From Caballeronia sp031450805 (GTDB lineage Bacteria > Pseudomonadota > Gammaproteobacteria > Burkholderiales > Burkholderiaceae), in the NCBI RefSeq assembly GCF_031450805.1, contig NZ_JARTVY010000002.1, positions 744,001 through 808,000 of the forward strand: a stretch of 64,000 nucleotides of DNA. The letters are read 5' to 3'. Both the position numbers and the translations under genes were made by a program. Positions 17,357-26,053 of this stretch are shown here, in pieces (position 1 is the first letter of the stretch; every line of letters begins with the position of its first letter). A model generated the notes under the pieces. That model saw only the letters and a program-made list of their open reading frames with translations. It was not told where the DNA came from and searched no databases.

Positions 17357-17668
17357 TCAATGCATCACGACGACAGGCGCAACGACCACCCGCTGCGCAT
17401 ACGTGACGCGCACCGGAGGCGCATACACGGGGATCGGAGGCGGTGGCGGCGGAAGGACGGCAACCGGCGCGACCGCCGGCGCAACGACGACGGTCCGCGC
17501 AGGCACGTAGTAGCGCGGCCCGTAGTAGTACACCGGGCGCGGCGGCGCATAGACCACGGCGGGCGCGACATACGCGACGCTGACGGTCGTTGCGGCCGAT
17601 GCGCCTTGCGCACATGTCAGACCGATTGCGGCGACGGCAGTGGCGCTGAAAAGACGGATGTTCATCAT
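17357..17668 (-). CDS. Secreted Pro/Val/Tyr-rich small protein
   Basis: The product of 102-103 residues has a signal peptide ending GASA, followed by a low-complexity region of Pro, Val, Ala and Tyr (PRPVYYYGPRYYVP; PPPPPPIPVYAPP). Such proteins are common in Burkholderiales and are usually annotated as hypothetical exported proteins, possibly envelope-associated. Two consecutive ATGs begin the frame; GAGGA is better spaced for the second (17665). No cysteines follow the signal region. Confidence 0.6.
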   Translation of the reverse strand: MMNIRLFSATAVAAIGLTCAQGASAATTVSVAYVAPAVVYAPPRPVYYYGPRYYVPARTVVVAPAVAPVAVLPPPPPPIPVYAPPVRVTYAQRVVVAPVVVMH

Positions 17669-17892
17669 GGATGTCCTCGATCATCGAAAGTAAGGGCGGC
17701 TGAGCCGGCCAGCAGAACGATAGCGAAGGACCGCGCGAATCGTGAGCGGAAAGATGTGTCGCCCGATGTCGGCGCACGCCCCGCTGCGGTGCGATGAAAC
17801 ATGCCGACATGTTTCGTAGCATCCCTGACATTGCCATCGGCGCGCGGCTCAATAGAATCACATCGACGTTGCGTTCGAATCGAGGAGAAAAC

Positions 17893-18201
17893 ATGCACAA
17901 GATCGCCGCCGTGCTCGCCTTTTGCGCCGCCCTGGTCGCGGGCGCGGCGCACGCGCAAACCGCGACGCAGCCGATGGGCGCGAGCCCGCACATCGGGCAG
18001 GCCGCCCAGGTCATGCCGAAGCTCAGGACGCGTTTCGCGCAGGCCAACACCACGCACGACGGCAAGCTCACGCGCGATCAGGCCGCAACAGGCATGCCGA
18101 TGGTCGCCAGGCACTTCGACGAAATCGACGCGCAAAAGAACGGTTATGTCACGCTGCCGCAAATCGAAGTCTTCCTGCGCGAGCACGCGGCGCAACGCTG
18201 A
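17893..18201 (+). CDS. Periplasmic EF-hand-like small protein
   Basis: The 102-residue product has a signal peptide cleaved after AHA (about residue 21) and two EF-hand-like loops. The first is NTTHDGKLTRDQ, with Asp-Gly at loop positions 5-6; the second is DAQKNGYVTLPQ. Both lack the final glutamate of a canonical calcium loop, so binding may be weak. GAGGAGAAA fixes the ATG at 17893. Only 20 bases separate it from the response-regulator gene, which suggests co-transcription and a possible role as an extracytoplasmic input to that two-component system. Confidence 0.75.
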   Translation: MHKIAAVLAFCAALVAGAAHAQTATQPMGASPHIGQAAQVMPKLRTRFAQANTTHDGKLTRDQAATGMPMVARHFDEIDAQKNGYVTLPQIEVFLREHAAQR

Positions 18202-18221
18202 ATTTCCACGGAGGCCGCTTC

Positions 18222-18935
18222 ATGGAAGCCCTGCCGAAGATCATCGTGCTCGACGACGAAGCCGAGCTGCGCAACATGCTTCAGCGTTTCCTGACAGCGC
18301 AGGGCTTCGACGTGCGCGTCGTCGAGAACGGCAAGCGGCTCGACCGCTATCTTCAGCGCGAACCGTACGACCTGCTCGTGCTCGACTGGATGATGGAGCC
18401 GGAAGACGGCCTCTCCGTCTGCCGCCGATTGCGCACCGAGGGTCACACGCTGCCGATCCTGATGCTGACCGCGAAGGGCGATCCGGTCGACAAGGTGGTC
18501 GGCCTCGAAACCGGCGCGGACGATTACCTCGCCAAGCCCTTTCTTCCGCAGGAACTCGTCGCCCGCGTGCGCGCGCTGCTGCGCCGCCAGAAGATCGCAG
18601 CCGGCGATCCGACGCTGACATCGCAGGTCATCCGCTTCGGCGATTTCCGGCTCGACCTCGGCAAGCAGCGGCTTTATCGCGGCGGCGAAGCGTTTGAGAT
18701 TCACTCCGCGCAGATGCAGTTGCTCAATGCGCTCGGCTCGTCGCCGAATCGCGCGGTCAGCCGCGACAATCTCATCGCCCGCACGCGCGGCCGCGATCAC
18801 GACGCCCTCGATCGCAGCATCGACGTGCAAGTGTTGCGGCTGCGTCAGCTGATCGAAGACGATCCGGCCAAGCCGCGCTTCATCAAGACGGTGTGGGGCG
18901 TCGGCTATATGCTTCTCGCGGATGTCGAATCGTGA
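18222..18935 (+). CDS. OmpR/PhoB-family response regulator
   Basis: The 237-residue protein has a receiver domain (IIVLDDE acidic pair at residues 11-12, phosphoacceptor Asp55 in LLVLDWMM, Lys in LAKPF) and a C-terminal winged helix (about 140-235) ending KTVWGVGYML. GGAGG lies upstream of the ATG. Its stop overlaps the kinase GTG start, so the two are made together. The domain arrangement and neighbour kinase resemble OmpR-EnvZ rather than a PhoR- or CopR-type pair. Confidence 0.92.
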   Translation: MEALPKIIVLDDEAELRNMLQRFLTAQGFDVRVVENGKRLDRYLQREPYDLLVLDWMMEPEDGLSVCRRLRTEGHTLPILMLTAKGDPVDKVVGLETGADDYLAKPFLPQELVARVRALLRRQKIAAGDPTLTSQVIRFGDFRLDLGKQRLYRGGEAFEIHSAQMQLLNALGSSPNRAVSRDNLIARTRGRDHDALDRSIDVQVLRLRQLIEDDPAKPRFIKTVWGVGYMLLADVES

Positions 18936-20272
18936 GGCTCGTGCCGCGCTCGTTGTTCGCGCGCAATGTGCTGCTGCTCGTCGCGCTGGTCGCCGTGAGT
19001 CAGGTCTGCGCCCTCGCCGTGCTGCTGCATTTCATTCAGACGCCGCGCATCGAACGGGCGGCCGCCACGTTCGCCAGCTACATCCGGACGCTCGATACGG
19101 TGCTGCGGGCGGCGCCGCCGAATAGTGCGCGCCTGGACGTGCGCCGCGAATTACCCGCAACGGCGCGCGCGAACGCCGACGAATCGCGCTGGCGGTTCTA
19201 TCGGACGTATCAGCGCGAGACGTTCATCGAAAGCCTGCGGCGTCATCTGCCCGCCGATATGCCCGTGCGCTGGCAAAGCGCCGAGTCATCCGCCGATGGA
19301 CAGCAGCGGCTCTGGATTCGCGTGCATGTTTCCGGCGAGCCGCAGTGGATGGCGCTGCCCGTTCCCGAAGCCGCGCACGACGATGGTCTCGCGACGGCGC
19401 TCTTGCTCTCGCTCGGGCTGGGCGCGCTGGCGGTGGCGACGGCGTATGCGATCCAGCGGCATCTGAACCGCCCGCTCGAACATCTCGCCGATGCCGCCCG
19501 CCGCGTCTCCAGTGGCGAGGAACCCGGCGTGTTGCCGACCGACGGCCCGACCGAGATCGCGCAAGTCAGCGACGCCTTCAATCGCATGACGGCCGCGCTC
19601 GCCGAAGCCGAAGCGACGCGCGCTCTGATGCTTGCCGGCATCTCGCACGACATTCGCACGCCGATGACCAAGCTGCGTCTCGCCATGGCGATGTCCACGG
19701 CGCCATCGACGGATGCGGCGTTCGCGGCATCGGCGGAAGGCTATCTCGATCAGATCGACAGCATTCTTCAGCAGTTCATGGATTACGCGGGCAGCGGGGC
19801 AAAGGAAACGCCGATTGCCGGCGATATCAATGCGCTCGTCGCCAGTCTCGCTGCGGACTTCGCGGGGCTCGGGCATGAGTTCGCGCTATCGCTCGGCGAC
19901 ATCCGAACGTTCGCGTTTCGTCCGATCAGCATGATGCGGATGCTGATGAACGTGATGCAGAACGCGGTGCTGTATGGCATCAGCGAACTCGAAGTGCGTA
20001 CATGGACCGATGAGGAGAGGAACGCGGCCTGCATCGTCGTGGCGGATCGCGGCAAGGGGCTCGGCGCGCACGACCCGGATTCGCTCAAGCAGCCGTTCAA
20101 GCGCGGCGGTGGCGAAGGTCAGCCGAAGGGCACGGGACTCGGGCTTGCGATTGTCGATCGCATCGCGCGGCTGCACGGCGGCACGTTCGACCTGCGCGCG
20201 CGTGAAGGCGGCGGCGTCGAAGCGGTCATCATGCTGCCGATGGGCGCAGCGACAAACGCAACGCAGCCATGA
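18932..20272 (+). CDS. EnvZ-like sensor histidine kinase
   Basis: The 446-residue product has a first membrane segment at about 13-35, a periplasmic stretch of about 115 residues, a second segment near 153-175, a HAMP domain, and a dimerisation helix with phosphoacceptor His239 in GISHDIRTPMTKLRL. The ATPase domain keeps the N box (MNVMQNAVLYG), G1 (VVADRGKG) and G2 (GTGLGLAIV). It starts with GTG overlapping the regulator stop (GTGA). It would phosphorylate the preceding OmpR-type protein; the signal is unknown, but the periplasmic EF-hand protein next door is a possible input. Confidence 0.92.
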   Translation: MRLVPRSLFARNVLLLVALVAVSQVCALAVLLHFIQTPRIERAAATFASYIRTLDTVLRAAPPNSARLDVRRELPATARANADESRWRFYRTYQRETFIESLRRHLPADMPVRWQSAESSADGQQRLWIRVHVSGEPQWMALPVPEAAHDDGLATALLLSLGLGALAVATAYAIQRHLNRPLEHLADAARRVSSGEEPGVLPTDGPTEIAQVSDAFNRMTAALAEAEATRALMLAGISHDIRTPMTKLRLAMAMSTAPSTDAAFAASAEGYLDQIDSILQQFMDYAGSGAKETPIAGDINALVASLAADFAGLGHEFALSLGDIRTFAFRPISMMRMLMNVMQNAVLYGISELEVRTWTDEERNAACIVVADRGKGLGAHDPDSLKQPFKRGGGEGQPKGTGLGLAIVDRIARLHGGTFDLRAREGGGVEAVIMLPMGAATNATQP

Positions 20273-20341
20273 AGCGAACGCAGTACCCATTACGCCGCCA
20301 TCGACCATACTGAAAGCGGTGAACCGGCAGGAGAGACGACC

Positions 20342-21043
20342 ATGGGCACAGCAGCGGGTCCCGGCGCACGACAGCGTGTCCCCGTCCTGCACGTCCATCT
20401 CGCGAACATGGATGCGCTTCCGTTTCCGACGCGTTCCATCGCTCGCGGCGACGCGCTTTATTGCGCGGGCGAGCCTTTGCGAAGCCTGTACACGGTGCAG
20501 TCCGGATGCTTCAAGAGCGTGGCCACCTATCCGAGCGCAAGCGACGACGGCCCGCCCCATGCACAGGTCACCGCGTTCCATCTGATCGATGAAACCCTCG
20601 CGCTGGATGGCATCTGCACCGGTCATCATGAAAGCGACGCGGTTGCGCTCGAAGACAGCGTCGTGCGCATCATGCCGGTCGGCATTCTGGAGCCGCTTTG
20701 CCGCGAATTTGCGCCGATGCAGCATGCGTTGCTCGCGATCATGAGTGCGGAGATCGTGCGCGCCGCGCGGCTCACGCTGATGCTCGGCACGATGCCCGCG
20801 CTCGCACGGGTCGGCGCGTTCCTGCTGGACTTGTCTGGCCGGCTCGATGCGAGCGGCGCGCGGCCGTGCACCCCCGGGGACGTCACGCTGCCGATGACGC
20901 GCGCTGATATCGGCAGCTATCTCGGTCTCGAACTCGAAACCGTGAGCCGCATGCTGTCGAAGCTGCAGCGTGCCGGCGCAATTTCGCTTCACGGGCGGCA
21001 ATTGCGGATCGTGGATCGCGCGCGTCTCGAAGGCGTGGGGTGA
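20342..21043 (+). CDS. Crp/Fnr-family transcriptional regulator
   Basis: The 233-residue protein has an N-terminal cyclic-nucleotide-binding-like beta-roll (residues about 30-130), a long dimerisation helix and a C-terminal HTH_Crp (MTRADIGSYLGLELETVSRML in register). It lacks the N-terminal Cys cluster of oxygen-sensing Fnr proteins, so an iron-sulfur role like E. coli FNR is not supported. The stretch LEL-E-TVSR-LSKLQ is typical of the FNR/FixK recognition helix (E-x-x-S-R), which reads TTGAT half-sites. Neighbours give no target. Confidence 0.87.
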   Translation: MGTAAGPGARQRVPVLHVHLANMDALPFPTRSIARGDALYCAGEPLRSLYTVQSGCFKSVATYPSASDDGPPHAQVTAFHLIDETLALDGICTGHHESDAVALEDSVVRIMPVGILEPLCREFAPMQHALLAIMSAEIVRAARLTLMLGTMPALARVGAFLLDLSGRLDASGARPCTPGDVTLPMTRADIGSYLGLELETVSRMLSKLQRAGAISLHGRQLRIVDRARLEGVG

Positions 21044-21222
21044 ACGCCTGCGTGCTGCGATGCAACGCACGCCTTAGCATTTACGCGACACGTTGGGGCG
21101 CGAGCCGCTAATGCGGTGCGCGCATGCACGGCGACGGCGCACGATCTGAAGAAACAATCCCACATGCCTATGACGGTTGTCGCGCTGGCGTCAAATTGCG
21201 GCGCTAAGCTAAAGGCAGAAGC
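21044..21222. other. Non-coding gap after the Crp/Fnr gene
   Basis: Nothing recognisable is present. Together with the doubtful gene that follows, the stretch up to 21534 has no confidently supported coding region. Confidence 0.3.
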
Positions 21223-21475
21223 CATGAATAAGCGTGATCCATCGTTCGGCACCGGACTTGCTTCAGGCGTTCGCGACGCTGGTGCGTCGCACAAGATCTT
21301 TTGCATCACGAACTGCGAACCGAAAGCCGTTCGGCCGATCGAATCGTATTCGCAAGCAGTCATGCCGGCCTGTCGAAACTGCGGCATGCACGCGATTCAA
21401 TCGATGCACGATGAGCGGCGCAAGACGACCCGACGTCCGGGTGAAATGCCGCCATTCAACCGAAGACGCTCCTGA
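21223..21475 (+). CDS. Possible small protein with two Cys pairs (doubtful)
   Basis: An 83-residue frame starts at ATG 21223 with a weak AAGGCAG upstream. It contains ITNCEPK and ACRNCGMH, two cysteine-containing turns that could form a zinc knuckle, and its third-position bases are moderately GC-rich. An overlapping frame on the same strand is equally open. I could not recognise a family, so it may be non-coding. Confidence 0.3.
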
Positions 21476-21534
21476 CCCGCGCAAGACGCGCCGGAGCGTC
21501 GTATTCGCTGAACTGGATGTTCATGGAGGATGAC

Positions 21535-21918
21535 ATGCGTATCACCGTCAAGCTGGATGGGTTCGAAGGCGCCGACGACGCCGCGTACGCCATCCTGTGG
21601 CTCGACAGGGAATCCCGCCGCTGGTCGCGCGAAGGCCATCAGGCGATCGACGTGCCCGACTGGGGCGGCCTGCGCTCCGGTTCGAACAGCACGATGATTT
21701 GCGATCAGCACACGCAGCAGCCCATCTGCGTGCTCGAGCAACTCGATGTCGACGCGCCCGGCGGACCGGACGAAGGTCTTGCGGGGCGCGTCGTGTGGTA
21801 TGGGGATGCGGCGCGTCGAGAATGCGCGGGCCGCTGGCATGTGCAGTGCATCGACTGGGCGCAGATCAAGGCCGAGCACAGCGTATTCGCCGGCGAGGAA
21901 GATACCTGGCGGGTATAG
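21535..21918 (+). CDS. Hypothetical acidic protein
   Basis: The 127-residue protein starts MRITVKLDGF and is rich in Trp, Asp and Glu, with three cysteines scattered through a mixed alpha/beta sequence. No signal peptide or membrane segment is visible. GGAGGATGAC immediately before the ATG at 21535 chooses this start over one six codons earlier. No family is recognised. It converges on a small membrane-protein gene. Confidence 0.65.
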   Translation: MRITVKLDGFEGADDAAYAILWLDRESRRWSREGHQAIDVPDWGGLRSGSNSTMICDQHTQQPICVLEQLDVDAPGGPDEGLAGRVVWYGDAARRECAGRWHVQCIDWAQIKAEHSVFAGEEDTWRV

Positions 21919-21950
21919 CATCGGCAAGGAACCCGCCGCGCGATAGAAAG

Positions 21951-22142
21951 TCAGGGTCCGTCTTCCGGCATCGGCATCAGCATGACGGCGAACGACGCGA
22001 CCCCGACGAGGATCGTCAGCACGCCATAGTTGAGCACGCTCGCCTTGTCGAAGACGAGCCCGTGCAGCGCGGCGAAAATTCCCGCCAGCGCGGTGAAGAC
22101 CGCGATCGCCGCCGCGACGATCCGCGCTTCGCTGCTTATCAT
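21951..22142 (-). CDS. Small two-helix membrane protein
   Basis: The 63-residue product begins MISSEARIVAAAIAVF and consists almost entirely of two hydrophobic helices separated by a short polar loop (HGLVFDKASVLNYG). It ends in an acidic tail (PMPEDGP). AGGGGAAAGAG ahead of the ATG at 22142 selects this start over the ATG at 22160. No family or function is known to me. Confidence 0.6.
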   Translation of the reverse strand: MISSEARIVAAAIAVFTALAGIFAALHGLVFDKASVLNYGVLTILVGVASFAVMLMPMPEDGP

Positions 22143-22389
22143 CTCTTTCCCCTTCTGCACCGCACGGCACCTTCAGTTTCATCGTCGGTGCTGCTGCGGT
22201 ATCGGTATTGACCTGCGTCAATGCCGGCCCGCCGTTCTGGTGTTTTCCCTTGCCCCATTTCGGGCGCTTATATTGGTAGTATCGGGTTCGGGCTGCGGCT
22301 TGCTGCAATTGCCGCAACCGCACATTGCGCGGCGGCGCCGGTGTTCACGGCCCTGCTCGCGCTCATACGAGAAGAACCTGGGAGGCAAG

Positions 22390-22815
22390 ATGAATCAATC
22401 TAAATTCAGCGATCCGTTCAGCCAGTTTGCCGCCATGTTCCAGCAGTATCAGTTGCCGGGCTTCGATGTCACCGCGATCATGGAATCGCGGCGCAAGGAC
22501 GTCGAGGCGCTTGCCGCGACGAATCGCGTGGCATTCGGCGGCATCGAGGCGTTGCGCGACAAGCAGCTCGAAATCCTGCGCCGCACGCTTGGCGATCTGG
22601 AGGACATCGCAAAGCAGTTTGCGTCGTCATCGGCGAAACCGCCGTTCAATGCGAATGAAGTCGTGCAGCGCACCCTGCACAATGCGCTCGCCGACATGCA
22701 GGACATTGCGCGCACCACGCAGCAGACGCAGGCCGAAGCCTACGCACTCGTGACGCAGCGCGTCGAAGAGGCGCTGCAGGAGCTGAAGGCGGCCATCGAA
22801 AAGCCGCAGAGCTAG
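22390..22815 (+). CDS. Phasin-family protein
   Basis: The 141-residue helical protein contains the phasin core: FDVTAIMESRRKDVEAL, then NRVAFGGIEALRDKQ and long amphipathic helices rich in Gln and Ala. Phasins coat polyhydroxyalkanoate granules in the cytoplasm and control their size. GGAGG is eight bases before the ATG. No polyhydroxyalkanoate synthesis genes are in the window, and the protein is shorter than PhaP of Cupriavidus (about 190 residues). It ends two bases from the stop of the kinase gene on the other strand. Confidence 0.85.
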   Translation: MNQSKFSDPFSQFAAMFQQYQLPGFDVTAIMESRRKDVEALAATNRVAFGGIEALRDKQLEILRRTLGDLEDIAKQFASSSAKPPFNANEVVQRTLHNALADMQDIARTTQQTQAEAYALVTQRVEEALQELKAAIEKPQS

Positions 22816-22817
22816 GG

Positions 22818-24923
22818 TCATTTCTTCGGCTGCGTCGTGATCTGGAAGATATCGACCAGTACCCGCTCGCGTCCGTAACGGGCCGCGAGCGCCTTCAGGC
22901 GTTTGTCTACTGCACGCAAGTACTCGGGCTTCGCTTCGCTGTCGGGGCGTGGCGCGTCGAAGAGCGGCGCGGGCGCCACTGTCAGCACGATCATCTCCGC
23001 GCCGAACGGCTTGCCGACGACCCACTCGCCCATCGCTCCGATGGTCGCGCTATAACTCGGCGGCGCCTGGTTGTCGCGCGACCGCCCGTTCGGCAGCAGA
23101 TGAACGACGCTGCCGTCCAGCATGAAGTAATCGATGTTCACGTAGGAATCGAATGCGGGCGTCATCAGCTCGACGATCAGCGGATCGCCTTCCGTGAGCC
23201 GCGTCTGGCTCGATCGCGTATGCACCGACGCCGGACGCCCCGCTTGCCGATTGGCCGTCCAGTACGGCGCGAGCATGGTCAGCAGGTCGCACTTGTCGTC
23301 GCTCACTTGCTGCACGCCGAAGTTCGTCGCGCGAACGCCCGCCACGCGCCCGAGCGATTCCTTCAGCCGCGCGAGTCCGTATTTCTCCGACACGAAGCCT
23401 TGCACGTCGACGGTCTGATCGTGCACCGACGCAACGAGCGCCGAACACGGCGCGCTCGCGAGCACCGGCGTGACGGCGGCCATGGTGAGCGTCGGCGCGG
23501 GCGCGGCCGGAAGCGCCGGCGTGATGGCGGGCTTTTCGGGCGTGGGGATCGGAACCGATGCAGCAGGCGTGGATGCCTCCTGGTGCGTGACAAGCACGTA
23601 CCCCGCGCCCGCGATCAACACGAGCGCCAACGCGCCGATGGCGAGCTTCGGCGCCGCGATGCGTTTCGTCTTCGCTTGCGCCGGTGCGGCGGGCTGTTCC
23701 TCGCTGAGTTCGTCGAGAAACTGCGCGACCGTCGGCGTCCGCTCCTCGCGCTCGAAAGCGAGGGCCGCTTTCAGCGCCTTCCACTGCTTGTTGCCGAGAT
23801 TGTCGGGACGTTGCGGCTTCATTCCCGCAGACTTCGCCTGCAAGGCGGGCACGCGGTCGAAAGGATGCTTGCCCGTCAACAGCTCGTAGGCGATGCAGCC
23901 GAGCGCGTAGATATCGTCGCGCGGGTCCGGCTCGCGATGTTCCAGCATTTCGGGACTTGCGTACGCGGGCGTCAGCGCGCCGAGGCTGCCGGGATCGAAG
24001 ACCGTGGCTTCGGTGTCTTCCTCGGGCCGCTGGATCACGCGCGCAATGCCGAAGTCAATGACCTTCACTTCCGCCGCATCGGTGACGAACACGTTCGCCG
24101 GCTTGAAGTCGCAGTGCACGAAGCCGCGCTCATGCGCGTAGGCGAGCGCGGTGGCCATGCCCTTGAAAATCCGGAACATCTCATGGAACGGCATGCCCTT
24201 GAATTTCGGGGACCGAAGTATCTTCGATAGCGGCTGACCGGACAGATATTCCATCGTCAGATAGACGATGGCTCCGTCGCGGTCGAAGTCATACACGGTG
24301 ACGATGTTGCGATGCGCCAGTTGCTGCGCCTTGCGGGCCTCGCGTTGCAGCGCGATCAGCGATTTCGGATTGCCGCGAAACTGCAGGTTCAGCACCTTGA
24401 TGGCCACATAAGGACGCCGGTCCGAGGCCTCGAGCTTGCGCAGATCGAGCGCCTTGTACACGGTTCCCATCCCGCCGATGCCAAGGCATTCCTCGAGCAC
24501 GAAGCGATTGTTCAGCGTATCCCCGACGCCTTTGACCTGATCGGCCTCGGAAAGCACTTGCGTCGCCTGTCCCGATGTCGCGCCGGTCGTGTCGGCGCCC
24601 GCGCCAGCGTTGCCCGTCGCGCGCGAGGGCAGCGGCGGCGGCGCATCGGGCGTCACGTGCAGGCGCGTTTCATCGCGGCCTGGCTGATAGGTCGTGCCGG
24701 GGTCCGGCGAGCGCATGCGCGCCGTATGCTCGATGCGGCGGCGAATGGCCGAATAGATATCGCGCGGCAAGGGATTCGCCGCGTTTTCCTCGTCGAGGAT
24801 CTCGATGAGCCGCGCGCCCGGCGTGCGATCGGCGGCCAGTGCGCCATCGACCCCTGCAAAGAACGCGTCGCGCGATCCGCCATCGCCCCGATATGTGCGA
24901 AGCGCTTCTCGGAAGCTAGTCAT
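22818..24923 (-). CDS. Membrane Ser/Thr protein kinase with C-terminal DUF4384-like domain
   Basis: The 701-residue protein has a 140-residue N-terminal region, then a Hanks-type kinase domain (about 141-405): glycine loop GIGGMGTVY at 148-156, VAIK with Lys176, catalytic loop VHCDFKPANVF at 269-279, IDFGIARV (DFG 290-292) and the APE-equivalent SPEM. Asp272 of the catalytic loop is present, but the preceding Arg is Cys, so it is a non-RD kinase. A single membrane helix at about 425-446 and a Pro-rich linker lead to an extracytoplasmic part with a BON-like segment and a DUF4384-like end (LIVELMTPAFDSYVNIDYF). The ATG at 24923 was chosen by the natural start MTSFREAL; upstream codons are not family-like. 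Confidence 0.85.
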   Translation of the reverse strand: MTSFREALRTYRGDGGSRDAFFAGVDGALAADRTPGARLIEILDEENAANPLPRDIYSAIRRRIEHTARMRSPDPGTTYQPGRDETRLHVTPDAPPPLPSRATGNAGAGADTTGATSGQATQVLSEADQVKGVGDTLNNRFVLEECLGIGGMGTVYKALDLRKLEASDRRPYVAIKVLNLQFRGNPKSLIALQREARKAQQLAHRNIVTVYDFDRDGAIVYLTMEYLSGQPLSKILRSPKFKGMPFHEMFRIFKGMATALAYAHERGFVHCDFKPANVFVTDAAEVKVIDFGIARVIQRPEEDTEATVFDPGSLGALTPAYASPEMLEHREPDPRDDIYALGCIAYELLTGKHPFDRVPALQAKSAGMKPQRPDNLGNKQWKALKAALAFEREERTPTVAQFLDELSEEQPAAPAQAKTKRIAAPKLAIGALALVLIAGAGYVLVTHQEASTPAASVPIPTPEKPAITPALPAAPAPTLTMAAVTPVLASAPCSALVASVHDQTVDVQGFVSEKYGLARLKESLGRVAGVRATNFGVQQVSDDKCDLLTMLAPYWTANRQAGRPASVHTRSSQTRLTEGDPLIVELMTPAFDSYVNIDYFMLDGSVVHLLPNGRSRDNQAPPSYSATIGAMGEWVVGKPFGAEMIVLTVAPAPLFDAPRPDSEAKPEYLRAVDKRLKALAARYGRERVLVDIFQITTQPKK

Positions 24924-25293
24924 CTGTGCGACTCGTTGCGGCTCCAATCGACCGACAATCTCACTTGTCGTACCAAACAACCGATGCTCGTTCGATACTA
25001 GCCCTCGCATGCGGCTTAGGCAAATGGCGTTTTCGATGAAGCGCGGCGTCGCGCACATGTCGTTCGGATACCGACACATCGCGACGGCTGTCGGCCGGGC
25101 GACGGCATTGCATGAGACCCGCGATGCGGAGGCGCGCTAGTCCGTTTGCGGCGAACGCCCGCCGTGCAAGGCATACAGCGATGCTTCGCGCCGTGGCATC
25201 ACGCCTGGCATACGTGATGCATTGAACTGGCCCGAGCAGACATGTTGCTCGAACCACCACCGAACGCGCGACGCGCACCCAAGGAGAACCGCA
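24924..25293. other. Divergent intergenic region between the kinase and the GG-leader genes
   Basis: About 370 bases hold the start region of the kinase (leftward) and of the three double-glycine-leader genes (rightward). Open frames here are arginine-rich and lack ribosome-binding sites. AAGGAG at about 25280 serves the first peptide gene. No clear palindromic operator was found. Confidence 0.4.
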
Positions 25294-25578
25294 ATGAAGA
25301 CGCTGACCATCAAGGACCTGCCTGTCACCGAACAACTCGATCGCCGCGCGATGTCGGCCGTGCGGGGCGGCACCGGCTATTTCGTGCCGGTCTTCGACAT
25401 GTCGAAGGTTTCGCTCTCGTTCAACACGCAACAGATGGTGCAACAGGACCAAAAGACGTTCAACGAAAACGGCGTCAATGTCGCCTTCGCCGACGACATC
25501 CACTCGAAGGTCCAGCCGGATCAGAAGGCACGCAACACGAGCAACATCAACATCGGCGGCGGGCTCGCCTGGGCCTGA
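25294..25578 (+). CDS. Double-glycine leader protein A
   Basis: The 94-residue product has a 26-residue leader ending AMSAVRGG. It aligns without gaps to the leaders of the next two genes. Residues match the rule for C39-peptidase leaders: hydrophobic at -4 (Val23), -7 (Met20) and -12 (Leu15), and Gly-Gly at -2/-1. The predicted mature part (68 residues) starts TGYFVPVFD, has no cysteine, is rich in Gln, Asn and Asp, and ends in INIGGGLAWA. AAGGAG lies upstream. The three genes run in the same direction with gaps of 36 and 178 bases. No peptidase-ABC transporter is near. It could be a secreted bacteriocin or signalling peptide, or a non-secreted protein that merely shares the leader; the leader match itself is plain. 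Confidence 0.72.
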   Translation: MKTLTIKDLPVTEQLDRRAMSAVRGGTGYFVPVFDMSKVSLSFNTQQMVQQDQKTFNENGVNVAFADDIHSKVQPDQKARNTSNINIGGGLAWA

Positions 25579-25614
25579 ACCGCAACGACGAAACCCTTCG
25601 CGAGGAGCACCACC

Positions 25615-25875
25615 ATGTCGTCCATCATCGTACGGGACCTGTCCCACAGCAAGGAACTCGACTGTCGCGCGATGTCCGCCGTATCCGGCGGGCAAGGCTA
25701 CGGGCCTTATGCGAACGTCGAAGTGAACGTCGGCATCCTTCAGAATCTCACGCAGATCCAGAAGGTCGACGTCACGGCGCTGAGCAACATCGGCTATGTC
25801 GGCGCGGGCGTGTCGCCGCACTTCGACATCAGCCCGATGCAGATCGGCACGCTCAACGCAGGGGTGTCGCTGTGA
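25615..25875 (+). CDS. Double-glycine leader protein B
   Basis: The 86-residue product has the leader MSSIIVRDL...LDCRAMSAVSGG, exactly 26 residues. The predicted mature part (60 residues) starts QGYGPYANVEVNV and contains no cysteine; it is hydrophobic and Gly/Asn-rich with a patterned Ile/Leu/Val distribution and ends LNAGVSL. The leader itself has one Cys at position 17, where the sister genes have Arg. GAGGAG lies about eight bases before the ATG. The cores of A and B share the start GY but little else. Confidence 0.72.
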   Translation: MSSIIVRDLSHSKELDCRAMSAVSGGQGYGPYANVEVNVGILQNLTQIQKVDVTALSNIGYVGAGVSPHFDISPMQIGTLNAGVSL

Positions 25876-25930
25876 CGCGTTGACACTCGCAGCGGTAGAA
25901 GCGTCGGCGGCGAAAGGCTTCGGCCTCTCG

Positions 25931-25975
25931 CCGCTCTTGGCCGCTTTTGGCCGCTTCTGGCCGCTTCTGGCCGCT
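25931..25975. repeat. 10-bp tandem repeat between GG-leader genes B and C
   Basis: Four adjacent ten-base units CCGCTYTTGG / CCGCTTCTGG run from 25931 to 25970, followed by a fifth partial unit. The partial unit begins CCGCT-GAC-AGCGG, a short hairpin up to 25983. The array lies upstream of the third leader gene and is not in its coding frame. Slippage there could change the distance to its promoter or act as a weak terminator. Confidence 0.7.
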
Positions 25976-26053
25976 GACAGCGGTCCCGGCAAGGAGCCGG
26001 CCGGGATTGCCTATACTCGAAGCGAGCGACTCCATTACCAGGAGGAAGCAGTC

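Noticed and set aside
20342..21043. Oxygen-sensing Fnr
   Set aside because: The N-terminal cysteine cluster needed for an FNR-type 4Fe-4S centre is missing; only scattered cysteines are present.
22390..25079. Phasin, kinase and leader-peptide genes as one operon
   Set aside because: The phasin gene and the kinase gene converge, and the kinase is divergent from the peptide genes, so they cannot share a transcript.
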